Assembly: GCF_036250735.1 (NCBI RefSeq)
Contig: NZ_CP109430.1
Location: forward strand, 9,486,001-9,550,000
DNA: 64,000 nucleotides
Reading direction: 5' to 3'
From: Streptosporangium sp. NBC_01495
Lineage (GTDB): Bacteria > Actinomycetota > Actinomycetes > Streptosporangiales > Streptosporangiaceae
Below, one piece after another: positions 1-8,519 of this stretch (its first letter is position 1; each line of letters begins with the position of its first letter). Below the pieces are notes generated by a model. That model had not been told where the DNA came from, did not search any database, and saw only the letters and a program-made list of their open reading frames with translations. The position numbers and the translations under genes were made by a program.

Positions 1-433
1 CCACCTCGCCGATCTTCGGCAGCCGGAGTTTCCCCCCTGTTGTCACCGCGAACCGGGCGTTCCTGGTGAACCGGATCGCCTGCCGGGAATCCTTGCGGGA
101 TCGGAACCGGGGTGGCGCGATCGTGCGGCCCTTCCGCTTCCCGGACAGGGAGGCGAAAAAGTTGCGGTAGGCGGTGTTCAGATCCGCGAGCGCCTGCTGC
201 AAGACCACCGCCGACACCTCGCCCAGCCACGCCCGCTGCGGCGTCGCCTTGGCCCGCGTGATGACCTGCTTGGACAACTCCCCGTCCGAGATGTACGGCA
301 AGCCCCGTATCCGGGCATCCCGCCGGATGCACAGCCCGTCGTTGAACACCGTCCGCGGGCACCCGAACGCCCGCGCCAGCGCTTGACGCTGACCCGGCGA
401 CGGGTAAAGGCGGAAGTTGTACCTGAGCTGCAC
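1..433 (-). CDS. tnpB: TnpB-type RNA-guided nuclease / IS200-IS605 family accessory protein, N-terminal part (cut by window edge)
   Basis: The reverse strand is open from a GTG at 433 to the left edge (144 residues visible). It opens with the TnpB/OrfB N-terminal pattern (RYNFRLYPSPGQRQAL, then VFNDGL) followed by a helical region ending in KGRTIAPPRFRSRKDSRQ, the usual lead into the OrfB core. The RuvC residues, the C-terminal zinc finger and the omegaRNA that overlaps the 3' end in this family would lie outside the window. No TnpA is visible on this side. TnpB of IS605-like elements is an RNA-guided DNA endonuclease that helps retain the element. The family call is firm; whether the gene is intact cannot be judged. 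Confidence 0.85.
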   Translation of the reverse strand, partial: MQLRYNFRLYPSPGQRQALARAFGCPRTVFNDGLCIRRDARIRGLPYISDGELSKQVITRAKATPQRAWLGEVSAVVLQQALADLNTAYRNFFASLSGKRKGRTIAPPRFRSRKDSRQAIRFTRNARFAVTTGGKLRLPKIGEV

Positions 434-466
434 GGATCAATTGTGCGCCCCTGTGCCCTGGCGTGC

Positions 467-562
467 ATGCAATCCGGACAGATGAGCGTCGCCGAAGCGC
501 GCAGCCGGTTCGCCGAGATCCTCAACAACGCAACGGGCCGACGGGCGCCCAGCGGCACCTAG
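467..562 (+). pseudogene. Remnant of a Phd/YefM-type antitoxin N-terminus
   Basis: A 31-codon frame (ATG 467, second ATG 482, stop TAG at 560) reads MSVAEARSRFAEILNNATGR and then stops. The VAEAR-SRFAEILN pattern is the typical start of Phd/YefM antitoxins, which are normally about 80 residues. Everything after the first helices is missing and no toxin gene follows. It lies between the 5' end of tnpB and the 3' end of the aminotransferase, so it is probably debris left by insertion or deletion around the transposon end. It could be chance similarity, given its length. Confidence 0.45.
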
Positions 563-1836
563 CGGGCGCTGCCCAGGAGCCTCTCGGTGGCGACGAGGCG
601 CACACAGGTGGCGAGGCCGGAGATGGCCAGCTCCACCTCGTCGAGCTCGGGGTAGGTGGGGGCGATGCGGATGGTGCTGTCGCGGGGGTCCGTCGCGTAC
701 GGGTGGGTGGCGCCCGCGGGGGTGAGGGCGATGCCCGCCTCTCCCGCCCGCCTCACCACCTCGCGAGCGCATCCCTCCAGCACGTCGAGGCTGATGAAGT
801 AGCCGCCCGAGGGGCTGGACCAGGTCGCCAGGCCGGTGCCGCCCAGCTCCTTCGTGAGGATCGTCTCGACCGCGTCGAACTTCGGCCGGAGCAGCTCCCG
901 GTGGCGGCGCATGTGCTCGGCCAGGCCGTTCTCGTCGCGGAGGAACTCCACGTGGCGAAGATGGTTGATCTTGTCGGGGCCGATGGTGCGCTTGGCGGTG
1001 TGCCCGAGCAGCCAGGCCACGTTGGTCGGGGACGACCCGAAGAAGGAGACACCGGAACCGGCGAAGGTGATCTTCGAGGTGGAGCCGAAGACGAAGACGC
1101 GGTCGGGGTTGCCGTGCTCGGCGCACAGCGCCAGGATGTCGGCGATCTCCACGGGCGTGTCGGTCAGGTGGTGCACGGCGTAGGCGTTGTCCCAGAAGAT
1201 CCGGAAGTCCGGGGCGGCGGCCGGCATGGCGGCCAGGCGCCGCACCGTCTCGTCACCGTAGGAGACACCGCTGGGGTTGCTGTACTTGGGCACGCACCAG
1301 ATGCCCTTGACCTGGGGGTCTTCGAGCACGAGACGCTCCACGACGTCCATGTCCGGCCCTTCGGCGTTCATCGGCACGGGGATCAGCTCGATGCCGAACC
1401 GCTCGCACAGGGCGAAGTGGCGGTCGTACCCGGGAACCGGGCACAGGAACGCGACCCGCGGCTCGTCGGCCCAGCGGCGCTCGGCGCCGGGCAGCGTGCC
1501 GAGCAGGGCGTGGACGATCGAGTCGTGCATCAGCGAGAGGCTGGAGTTGTCCGCGGCGACAAGCTGCGCGGCGGGCACCTGGAGCGGGCCGCTGAAGATC
1601 TCCCTGAGCTCGGCCAGGCCCTGGAGCCCGCCGTAGTTGCGGCAGTCGGTGCCATCCGCGGCGCTGTGACCGCCGGGCAGGTCCAGCAGCGCCTCGGAGA
1701 GGTCGAGCTGCCGCGCCGACGGCTTGCCCCGCGTCAGGTCGAGGGACAGACCGCGCCGGACGAGCGCGTCGTAGTCACGCCGGGCGGCGTCCCGCTGGGC
1801 GGTCAGCTCGTCGATGGTGAGGGCCGGAGGGGTCAC
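559..1836 (-). CDS. aspC: Aspartate aminotransferase, Rv3722c/AspC type (PLP-dependent)
   Basis: 425 residues. It closely resembles the mycobacterial aspartate aminotransferase Rv3722c: LDLTRGKPSARQLDLSEALL (33-52), NYGG, NSSL-LMHD, CPVPGYDRHF (132-141), NPSGVSY, FWDNAYAVH and the PLP-lysine motif GSTSKITFAG with Lys255. The reaction is transamination between aspartate and 2-oxoglutarate, giving oxaloacetate and glutamate in the cytoplasm. The frame is open further upstream, but the GTG at 1836, preceded by AAGGAA, gives the N-terminus expected for the family. It is monocistronic and divergent from the DUF4429 gene. Confidence is high for the family and good for the substrate. Confidence 0.92.
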   Translation of the reverse strand: MTPPALTIDELTAQRDAARRDYDALVRRGLSLDLTRGKPSARQLDLSEALLDLPGGHSAADGTDCRNYGGLQGLAELREIFSGPLQVPAAQLVAADNSSLSLMHDSIVHALLGTLPGAERRWADEPRVAFLCPVPGYDRHFALCERFGIELIPVPMNAEGPDMDVVERLVLEDPQVKGIWCVPKYSNPSGVSYGDETVRRLAAMPAAAPDFRIFWDNAYAVHHLTDTPVEIADILALCAEHGNPDRVFVFGSTSKITFAGSGVSFFGSSPTNVAWLLGHTAKRTIGPDKINHLRHVEFLRDENGLAEHMRRHRELLRPKFDAVETILTKELGGTGLATWSSPSGGYFISLDVLEGCAREVVRRAGEAGIALTPAGATHPYATDPRDSTIRIAPTYPELDEVELAISGLATCVRLVATERLLGSAR

Positions 1837-2039
1837 GGGAGTTCCTTCGCCTGCTGGTGATCGGCTCCGGAGGCGGTCGGCGACCGGCTGGAAAGCCGGT
1901 GAGGGAGCGGCTCCGAAGGTGGCCTGGGTCAACTTCGAAGAATAGAAGACCTCTCCGCCCGATCGGAAGCCGGACCCTTCGCGCCGGGCCGCTCGGAGAC
2001 GATTCAGCCGCTCGATCGCGAGCGTCGCGCCACCGGCTC

Positions 2040-2060
2040 GCCATACGATCACCGTATGGC
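2040..2060. promoter_or_regulatory. Palindrome overlapping -10 box and start codon of the DUF4429 gene
   Basis: An 8-bp perfect inverted repeat (GCCATACG/CGTATGGC, 5-nt loop) contains a -10-like TACGAT (2044-2049) and the ATG at 2056. The 6-nt gap from -10 box to ATG suggests a leaderless transcript. The palindrome could be an operator or a start-occluding hairpin. Confidence 0.45.
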
Positions 2061-2943
2061 TGAGGTCATGGTGCGTGACGGAACCTGGACGTTCGACGGC
2101 GAGATCCTGCGGATCGTGCCCGGTCGCGACCGGAGCGTGAAGAAGCTGCGGCAGTTGCTGGGCGAGGTGCGGGTGCCGCTGGAGGCGGTGGCCGGCATCG
2201 CGTACGAGCCCGGCAAGAAGGGCGGCAGGCTGCGGCTTCGCCTGCGGGAGGGCGCCGACCCGTTCAACCAGGCGGCACGCGGGCGGATCGCCGACACCGC
2301 CGACCCCTACCAGCTGGTCGTGGACGCCGACCGCACCGGCGCCGCCGAGTACTTCGTCGACGAGGTGCGCAACGCGCTGGTGATCGAGCAGGTGCCGGAC
2401 GGCCCCTCGGAGCGCTACCTCATGCCGGGCCCGGCACTGCCCGTGGTGGTTCCGGCGGGCGACGGCACGGCGACGTTCGACGGCGAGTCGATCCGCCTCG
2501 AATGGAACTGGGCCGCGGAGGAGGGCAAGAAGTCGGCCGGTCCCCAGCGGCTCGCGCTGAAGGACCTCAGCGGCGTGGAGTGGTTCCCGACCGCCGGCCT
2601 GGAGAACGGCTACCTCCGTTTCCAGGTGAGAGGCGCGGCGGCGCACAAGCTCGCTCCCAAGCACGACCCGAGCTGCCTGGTCCTGTGGGGCTTCGACAAG
2701 GAGACCCGCACGACGGCGCTGCTCGTCGCCGCGGTCCTCGCCAGGCTGCCGCACCCCTCGGACGCCCAGCTGCCTTCCGCCACCGAGCCCCCGTCGATCG
2801 AGCCGCCCGCGGCACCCGCGGGCGGCGACGACCCGGACTCGCTCCTGCGCCGCCTGCGCGAGCTCGGCGAGCTGCACAGGGACGGCATCCTCACCGACGA
2901 GGAGTTCACCACCGCCAAGCAGGCCCTGCTCCGCCGCTTCTGA
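2056..2943 (+). CDS. DUF4429 domain protein with C-terminal SHOCT domain
   Basis: 295 residues. The first ~230 contain two related halves (VRDGTWTFDGEILRIVPGR near the N-terminus and GDGTATFDGESIRLEWNW near 138), matching duplicated DUF4429 modules. An Ala/Pro linker (~232-256) leads to a C-terminal SHOCT-type helix pair (LLRRLRELGELHRDGILTDE). SHOCT domains are short C-terminal modules often found on membrane-associated or oligomerising proteins; no enzymatic role is known. No signal peptide or membrane helix. Leaderless start (-10 box TACGAT six bases before ATG). The gene is followed by a repeat array built from its own stop-codon region. Confidence 0.85.
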   Translation: MAEVMVRDGTWTFDGEILRIVPGRDRSVKKLRQLLGEVRVPLEAVAGIAYEPGKKGGRLRLRLREGADPFNQAARGRIADTADPYQLVVDADRTGAAEYFVDEVRNALVIEQVPDGPSERYLMPGPALPVVVPAGDGTATFDGESIRLEWNWAAEEGKKSAGPQRLALKDLSGVEWFPTAGLENGYLRFQVRGAAAHKLAPKHDPSCLVLWGFDKETRTTALLVAAVLARLPHPSDAQLPSATEPPSIEPPAAPAGGDDPDSLLRRLRELGELHRDGILTDEEFTTAKQALLRRF

Positions 2944-3130
2944 GCGACATCCCTCCGGACGGCACCCGCCCTTCTGAGCGACACGCCCTTCTGAGCGGCA
3001 CCCGTTCTTCTAAGCGGCACCCGTCCTTCTGAGCAGCCCCGCCTCCGGACGGCACCCGTCCCGCTGAGCGGCACGCCCTTCCGGACGGCACCCGCCTCCC
3101 GAGCGGCACCCGCCTCCGGACGGCCGCGCG
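2938..3130. repeat. Degenerate ~18-19 bp tandem repeats at a convergent 3' junction
   Basis: The element CTTCTGAGCGGCACCCGTC recurs with variants. CTTCTGAGCG or a close form starts at about 2938 (the stop codon of the DUF4429 gene), 2971, 2988, 3007 and 3026, with further degenerate copies to ~3130. The array fills the space up to the end of the convergent HNH gene. The unit therefore contains the 3' end, stop codon included, of the upstream gene. Confidence 0.75.
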
Positions 3131-3134
3131 GAGG

Positions 3135-3857
3135 TCACCGGCACTGGGCGAGCATGATGTTCTTGTCCGCGCGAGTGACCGGCAGGTTGTACTTCAGGGC
3201 CACCTGGGCGAAGCGGACGACGTAGGCGCAGCGGACCCGGTGTACGGGAGGGAGCCAGGACGCGGGCCCCGAGCCGCCCTTGGCCTCGTTGGCGTCGCCG
3301 TACACCGGAAGGAGGTTGAGCGGGTCGTTGGCGATGCGCTTCCGCTTGGACAGCGGCCAGCGGGAGGCTCCCATCCGCCACTCGTAGGACAGCGGGACCA
3401 CGTGGTCGACCTGGATCTCGTCGGAGCGCTTCTTGGTCCAGCGGACGATCCGGCCGGTGTAGGGGTCGCGCAGCCTCATGGAGACGACCACGCAGTCGGA
3501 TCCGCGGCGGTAGCGCACGTTCTCGCCGTCGCGGGCCAGCAGGTCGTCGCGGGTACCGCAGCCGTTGCGCGCGTACGGCACCCCTTTGGCGGTGTCGGCC
3601 CAGTTCTCGCCGAACCTGGTCCGGCTGTAGCCGGCCTTGGAACCCATCGGCCTGACCCGGAGCTTCCCGATCAGCCTGACGGCGGCGCCCCGGTCTCCGG
3701 CCGACCTGACGGGCGCCAGACCGGGGCCCACCCCGTCAGGGTTGTCCAACGGCGCGACCCGGGCCGGCGCGGCCCTCGCACGCGTGTCGCCGTGCGTCGA
3801 CAGTGAGAAGAGCACCGCGGCGCCGAGCACCACGGTGACCACCCCCCGCGTGCTCAC
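3135..3857 (-). CDS. Secreted HNH endonuclease family protein (DUF1524 / GmrSD C-terminal type)
   Basis: 240 residues with an N-terminal signal sequence (VVTVVLGAAVLFSLS), so exported. The catalytic core is VDHVVPLSYEW (His152 in D-H-x-x-P) followed by NDPLNLLPV and N190-E-A-K, the layout of DUF1524/HNH proteins widespread in actinobacteria. Cys100, Cys122 and late cysteines could form disulfides outside the cell. A metal-dependent nuclease activity is inferred, possibly in nutrient scavenging or competition. The start is a GTG with GGAGG five bases upstream. Convergent with the DUF4429 gene and downstream of, but separate from, kdpE. Confidence 0.88.
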   Translation of the reverse strand: MSTRGVVTVVLGAAVLFSLSTHGDTRARAAPARVAPLDNPDGVGPGLAPVRSAGDRGAAVRLIGKLRVRPMGSKAGYSRTRFGENWADTAKGVPYARNGCGTRDDLLARDGENVRYRRGSDCVVVSMRLRDPYTGRIVRWTKKRSDEIQVDHVVPLSYEWRMGASRWPLSKRKRIANDPLNLLPVYGDANEAKGGSGPASWLPPVHRVRCAYVVRFAQVALKYNLPVTRADKNIMLAQCR

Positions 3858-3963
3858 CCATACCTCCAGGAGGGTCTACGGGCTCATGCCTGACCGATTC
3901 CCGGTAATCCCCTGGTTGACACGGGGGTGTCCGCTGGTTGAGACCGTACCCGGAAGGGGCCGG

Positions 3964-4632
3964 TCAGGGCTGGAAGCGGTAGCCCATGCCCGGTTCGGTG
4001 AGCAGGTGGACCGGGTGGGCGGGGTCGCGTTCCAGTTTCTTGCGCATCTGGGCCATGTACTGGCGAAGGTAGTTGGTCTCCTTGCTGTAGGAGGCACCCC
4101 AGACGTCGTTCAGCAGGCGGCGCTGGGTGATCAGCTTGCCGGGGTTGCGGACCAGGATCTCCAGCAGGCGCCACTCGGTGGGCGTGAGCCGCACGCCGCC
4201 GGAGACGGTCTTGCCCGCCAGGTCCACCTCGTGATCGCCGATCACGAACCGGGCCGGTTCCTCCTCGGGGGCGAAGGTGCGGCGCGACACCGCGCGGATC
4301 CTGGCGAGCAGCTCGTCGACGCCGAACGGCTTGATGACGTAGTCGTCCGCGCCCGCGTCCAGGGCCTCCACCTTGTCGTGGCCCTCGACCCTGCCGGACA
4401 GCACGATGATCGGGACGCTGGTCCAGCCGCGCAGGCCGTGGATGACGTCCACCCCGTCCATGTCGGGCAGGCCGAGGTCGAGCACGACCAGGTCGGGGTG
4501 CCAGTCGGCGGCCTGGCGCAGCGCGGCGGCGCCGTCCGCGGCCACGGCCACCTCGTACCGGCGGGCGGCCAGGTTGATCCGCAGCGCCCGCAGGAGCTGG
4601 GGCTCGTCGTCGACGACGAGGATGCGCGTCAC
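3964..4632 (-). CDS. kdpE: KdpE-type response regulator
   Basis: 222 residues, OmpR/PhoB family. The receiver domain (1-~115) has acidic residues D8-D9, phospho-acceptor Asp52 (VVLDLGLPDMDG) and the conserved Lys in YVIKPFG. The C-terminal winged helix has RLTPTEWRLLEILVRNPGK and GYRFQP. It would control genes for potassium uptake on phosphorylation by KdpD. The GTG start overlaps the kdpD stop codon (GTGA), so the two are translationally coupled. Its usual target operon kdpFABC is not adjacent. Confidence 0.93.
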   Translation of the reverse strand: MTRILVVDDEPQLLRALRINLAARRYEVAVAADGAAALRQAADWHPDLVVLDLGLPDMDGVDVIHGLRGWTSVPIIVLSGRVEGHDKVEALDAGADDYVIKPFGVDELLARIRAVSRRTFAPEEEPARFVIGDHEVDLAGKTVSGGVRLTPTEWRLLEILVRNPGKLITQRRLLNDVWGASYSKETNYLRQYMAQMRKKLERDPAHPVHLLTEPGMGYRFQP

Positions 4633-7202
4633 GGGTCCTCCACGGGTTCGGGCGCGGCCCGGTGCCGCGGGAAGACGGGCAGGGTCAGGATCATGGTGAG
4701 GCCACCGCCCGGTGTCTCGTCCGGTACGAGGGTGCCGCCCATCGCCTCCGCCAGCCCCCGGGAGAGCGCGAGGCCGAGACCGACACCGGTGGCGTTGTCA
4801 CGGTCGCCGAGCCGCTGAAAGGGCATGAAGACCCGGTCGCGCGCCTCCTCGGGGATGCCGGGCCCCCGGTCGACGACCCTGATCTCCACGTGCTCGCCGT
4901 CGCCGCTCACGCCCGCGCCGATCAGCACGGCGACGCCCGGCGGACTGTGGCGGACGGCGTTGGAGACGAGGTTGACCAGTACGCGTTCGAGCAGCACCGG
5001 GTCGGCGGCGATCTCCGGGAGGTCCTCGGGCAGGCGGTCGCGCGCCCGGTCGCGGAGCGGGCCCAGGTCGTCGATGACCCGGGGAACGACGTCCTCGAGC
5101 GCGGTCGGCTCCAGTGTCAGCCCGAGCACCCCCGCCTGCAGGCGGCTCATGTCGAGCAGGTTGGCGACCAGGCGGTCCAGCTTGGTCAGGGACTCGCCGG
5201 CGGTGGCGAGCAACTCCTCCCTGTCCTCCGGCGACCAGTCGACGTCGGTGGCGCGCAGGCCCTCCACGGCGGCCCTGGCCGAGGCGAGCGGGGTGCGCAG
5301 GTCGTGGCTGACCGCGGCGAGCAGCGCGGTGCGCATCCTGTCGGCCTCGGCGAGCGGGCGCAGCCGTTCCGCCTGCTCGGCGAGGCGCTGGTGGCGCAGT
5401 GCCACCGCCGCCTCGGCGGCGAACGCCTCCAGCACCCTGCGGCCGGACGCCCCGGGCAGCCATCCGCGTACGGCCAGCACCAGATCGTCGTCGACGACCA
5501 CGTCGGTGTCGGCGAGGCCGGGACGGGTGGACGGCTCCCCGCCCCCGGTCGCCACGATCCGCCAGCCGTCCGGATCGTCCGGCCTGTCCTCAGAACCGGC
5601 AGGGCCATCGCTCCGGCGTTCCAGCAGGGTGACGGAGACCAGCCCGAAGGTCTCCCTGAGCCGGGAGAGCAGGGACGGCAGCGCCGCCTCGCCCCGCAGC
5701 ACGTACCCGGCGAGGGTCGCCAGCACCTCGGCCTCCGCGCCCGCGCGGGCGGCCTCCCTGGCGCGGCGGGCCGCGAGGTCGACGACCGCGCTCACCATGA
5801 TCGCGACCAGTACGTAGACGACCAGGGCGAGCAGATTCTCCGGCCGCGTCACGGCCAGCGAGTGGAACGGCGGCGTGAAGAACCAGTTGAGGAGGGCGAA
5901 ACCTGCCACCGCGGCGGTGATCGCGGGCCACATCCCACCGGCCAGCGCGACGCAGACCACCATCAGCAGGAACAGCAATATCACGCTCGGCAGCGTCGTC
6001 GCCTGCCTGAACTCCAGGAGGGCGGCGGTGAGCAGAGGAAGTCCGAGCAGTGCCGTCCCCCAGCCGGCCAGCCTGCGGGAACGGGTGAGCGCGGCGCGTG
6101 AAGGGCCGCGTCCGCCGAACTCCCCCACCTCCCCGTGGGTGATCATGTGGACGTCGACCGTCCCCGAGTACGCGGCCGTGGTCACGCCGACCCCCCGGGA
6201 GAGGATCCGCGCGAGCCACCCGCGCCGGGAGACCCCCAGCACCAGTTGGGTGGCGTTCACCCGCCGGGCGAACTCCAGCAGCGCCCGCGACACGTTGTCG
6301 CCCACCACCTGGTGGTAGCTGCCGCCCAGGCTCTCCACCAGCGCGCGCTGCCGGGCCAGGTGCGCCGGGTCGGCGCCCGCGAGCCCGTCGGCCATCGTCA
6401 CGTGCACCGCCAGCAGGTCCGCCCGGGGGGACCGGGCCGCGATCCGCGCCGCCCGGCGTACCAGGGTCTCCCCCTCCGGGCCTCCGGCCAGCGCCACCAC
6501 CACCCGCTCCCGGGTCTCCCACACCCCGGCGACGCGGTGCTCGGTGCGGTAGCGACCGAGCTGGTCGTCGACCTTGCCCGCCACCCACAGCAGCGACAGC
6601 TCGCGCAGCGCCGTCAGGTTGTCCAGCTGGAAGTACCTCGACAGTGCCGCGTCCGCCTTCTCCGGCGCGTACACGTCGCCGTGCGCCATCCGGCGGCGCA
6701 ACGCCTCCGGGGTCATGTCCACCAGCTCCACCTGCCCGGCCCGCCGCACCACCTCGTCGGGCACCGTCTCGCGCTGGACCACCCCGGTGATCTCCTCGAC
6801 CGCGTCGCGGAGCGACTCCAGATGCTGGACGTTGACGGTGGAGACGACGTCGATCCCGGACTCCAGGATCTCCTCCACGTCCTGCCAGCGCTTGGCGTTG
6901 CGCGAGCCCGGCACGTTGGTGTGGGCCAGCTCGTCGACCAGGACGACCCCCGGCCGCCTGGCGATGACGGCGTCGACGTCCAGCTCGCCGACCACGGTCC
7001 CGCGGTGCTCCACCGCCACGCGCGGGACGATCTCCATCCCCTCCAGCAGCTTCTCGACGCGCTCCCGCCCGTGCGTCTCCACCAGCCCGATCACCACATC
7101 GGTGCCGCGCTCCTGGCGCCGGCGCCCCTCGGCCAGCATCGCGAAGGTCTTGCCCACCCCGGGGGCCGCCCCCAGATAGACGCGCAGCCGTCCGCGTGCC
7201 AT
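4629..7202 (-). CDS. kdpD: KdpD osmosensitive K+-channel sensor histidine kinase
   Basis: 857 residues with full KdpD architecture: N-terminal KdpD domain with Walker A GAAPGVGKT (11-19) and VDELAHTNVPGSRN; a universal-stress-like domain (~215-360); four membrane helices of the DUF4118 type (~385-480); a GAF-like region; HisKA with phospho-acceptor His633 (AAVSHDLRTPLAS); and HATPase_c motifs (NLVSNAVRHSP, DRGPGIP, GVGLGLALSRG). It senses K+ limitation or turgor and phosphorylates KdpE. ATG start with an AAGGACGAG Shine-Dalgarno. The genes upstream (corA) and downstream (HNH) are not kdpFABC, which is unusual; those genes may lie elsewhere in the genome. Confidence 0.95.
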   Translation of the reverse strand: MARGRLRVYLGAAPGVGKTFAMLAEGRRRQERGTDVVIGLVETHGRERVEKLLEGMEIVPRVAVEHRGTVVGELDVDAVIARRPGVVLVDELAHTNVPGSRNAKRWQDVEEILESGIDVVSTVNVQHLESLRDAVEEITGVVQRETVPDEVVRRAGQVELVDMTPEALRRRMAHGDVYAPEKADAALSRYFQLDNLTALRELSLLWVAGKVDDQLGRYRTEHRVAGVWETRERVVVALAGGPEGETLVRRAARIAARSPRADLLAVHVTMADGLAGADPAHLARQRALVESLGGSYHQVVGDNVSRALLEFARRVNATQLVLGVSRRGWLARILSRGVGVTTAAYSGTVDVHMITHGEVGEFGGRGPSRAALTRSRRLAGWGTALLGLPLLTAALLEFRQATTLPSVILLFLLMVVCVALAGGMWPAITAAVAGFALLNWFFTPPFHSLAVTRPENLLALVVYVLVAIMVSAVVDLAARRAREAARAGAEAEVLATLAGYVLRGEAALPSLLSRLRETFGLVSVTLLERRSDGPAGSEDRPDDPDGWRIVATGGGEPSTRPGLADTDVVVDDDLVLAVRGWLPGASGRRVLEAFAAEAAVALRHQRLAEQAERLRPLAEADRMRTALLAAVSHDLRTPLASARAAVEGLRATDVDWSPEDREELLATAGESLTKLDRLVANLLDMSRLQAGVLGLTLEPTALEDVVPRVIDDLGPLRDRARDRLPEDLPEIAADPVLLERVLVNLVSNAVRHSPPGVAVLIGAGVSGDGEHVEIRVVDRGPGIPEEARDRVFMPFQRLGDRDNATGVGLGLALSRGLAEAMGGTLVPDETPGGGLTMILTLPVFPRHRAAPEPVEDP

Positions 7203-7340
7203 GCAGCTCGTCCTTCGCCGATCACCGATACCTGCCGGACGCCGGGCCGGACCCGGCTGTTCTTCCCTGAGGCCAGGCTACGGTGGACGGTCTCCCCGCT
7301 GATCGGGTGACCCGGTGAGCGGCGGAGGACGACGGCCGGG

Positions 7341-8306
7341 TCAGAGCCAGTTGCGCTTCTTGAACGCCCGGTAGAGCAGGACGGTGCCCACGATGATCAG
7401 AATCGTGGAGGTCCAGAACCCGATCGACTGGTCGAAGCCGGGGTAGGGCACGTTCTGCCCGTAGAAACCGGTGATCATCGTGGGCACCGCGATGATGGCC
7501 GCCCAGCTGGTGATCTTCTTCATGATGTCGTTGAGCCGGAACCCCTGCTGGTTCATGTGGGCCTCGCGGACATTGCTCACCAGATCCTGCAGGGACTCGC
7601 TCCACTCCGCGGTGCGCAGGGTGTGGTCGTAGATGTCCTGGTAGTACGGGGCCAGCTTGGGATCCATGACGTCCTGCCTGCGCAGCAGGCTGCCCACGAC
7701 CTCGCGCGTCGGCACCGCCAGCCGCCGGAAGCGCACCAGCTTCTTGTGCATCTCGAAGGTCCGGCGCTGGATGTGCGGCATGTCCCCGGGATTGTCCTGG
7801 AAGAGATTGTCCTCCAGCTCCTCGACCCGGTCGTCCACCCCCTGCAGCACGTCGAAGTAGCCGTCCACGATGTAGTCGAGCAGACCGTGCAGCAGGTACG
7901 GCACCCCGAACTTGACCATGACGGAGTTGGCGTCCCAGCGCCTGAGCACCTCGTCGATGTCGAACTCGGGGTTCTCCCTCACGGTGACCAGGGCGTTCTT
8001 GGTCGCGAAGATCGAGACCTCGATGAAGTCGATTCCCTCCTCCATGAGCCTCGCCGCGTAGGTGGTGATGAACAGGTGACTGTCGTAGGTGTCGAGCTTG
8101 GGACGCTGGTGGCTGTGGAGCGCGTCCTCGACGGCCAGGGGGTGGAGACCCAGCTCCTCGCTGATCTTCGCCAGGTCCGCCTGCGTGGGCGAACAGAGGT
8201 CGAACCAGACGACGGCGGACTCGTCCCCCACGTGCTCGGAGATGTCGTCGATGGGAAAGCCCTCGGCCTCCAGGACGCCGTTGCGATACAGGCGGGTACG
8301 GTCCAT
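7341..8306 (-). CDS. corA: CorA-family divalent cation channel (Mg2+/Co2+), GQN-motif variant
   Basis: 321 residues. A soluble alpha/beta funnel domain is followed by two C-terminal helices (SWAAIIAVPTMITGFY and TSTILIIVGTVLLYRAF) and a basic tail (KKRNWL), as in CorA. The pore-loop signature normally YGMN reads YGQN here (GFYGQNVPYP), unlike the second CorA in this window. HPLAVEDALHSHQRPKLD is the conserved cytoplasmic motif. Substrate may be Mg2+ or another divalent ion; the Met-to-Gln change makes this less certain. The ATG at 8306 is preceded eight bases upstream by TAAGGT, consistent with leaderless transcription. No operon partner. Confidence 0.88.
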   Translation of the reverse strand: MDRTRLYRNGVLEAEGFPIDDISEHVGDESAVVWFDLCSPTQADLAKISEELGLHPLAVEDALHSHQRPKLDTYDSHLFITTYAARLMEEGIDFIEVSIFATKNALVTVRENPEFDIDEVLRRWDANSVMVKFGVPYLLHGLLDYIVDGYFDVLQGVDDRVEELEDNLFQDNPGDMPHIQRRTFEMHKKLVRFRRLAVPTREVVGSLLRRQDVMDPKLAPYYQDIYDHTLRTAEWSESLQDLVSNVREAHMNQQGFRLNDIMKKITSWAAIIAVPTMITGFYGQNVPYPGFDQSIGFWTSTILIIVGTVLLYRAFKKRNWL

Positions 8307-8480
8307 GGGCGCCAACCTTAGACCTGCCGCGACAGCCCGGAAATCATCGGGAGATCCACATTTCCCACCCCTCGCGCCGGCCCCGGCGCCGGATGTCGAC
8401 GGCGGCTTCCGGCGGCCTGTCCGTCGGATTTCCCGGCGACATCGGGATCCGAGGAATAATCCCGCTCGGCGAGGGCAGCA

Positions 8481-8519
8481 GTGGCTACCACAACAGCCAA
8501 AGCCTGAGGTGGTAGCCAC
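8481..8519 (+). promoter_or_regulatory. Perfect 11-bp stem ending at the start codon of the small membrane protein
   Basis: GTGGCTACCAC (8481-8491) and GTGGTAGCCAC (8509-8519) are perfectly complementary with a 17-nt loop. The right arm ends at the base before ATG (8520) and contains part of the only Shine-Dalgarno-like GAGG (8506-8509). In RNA it would hide the ribosome site; in DNA it could be an operator. Confidence 0.6.
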
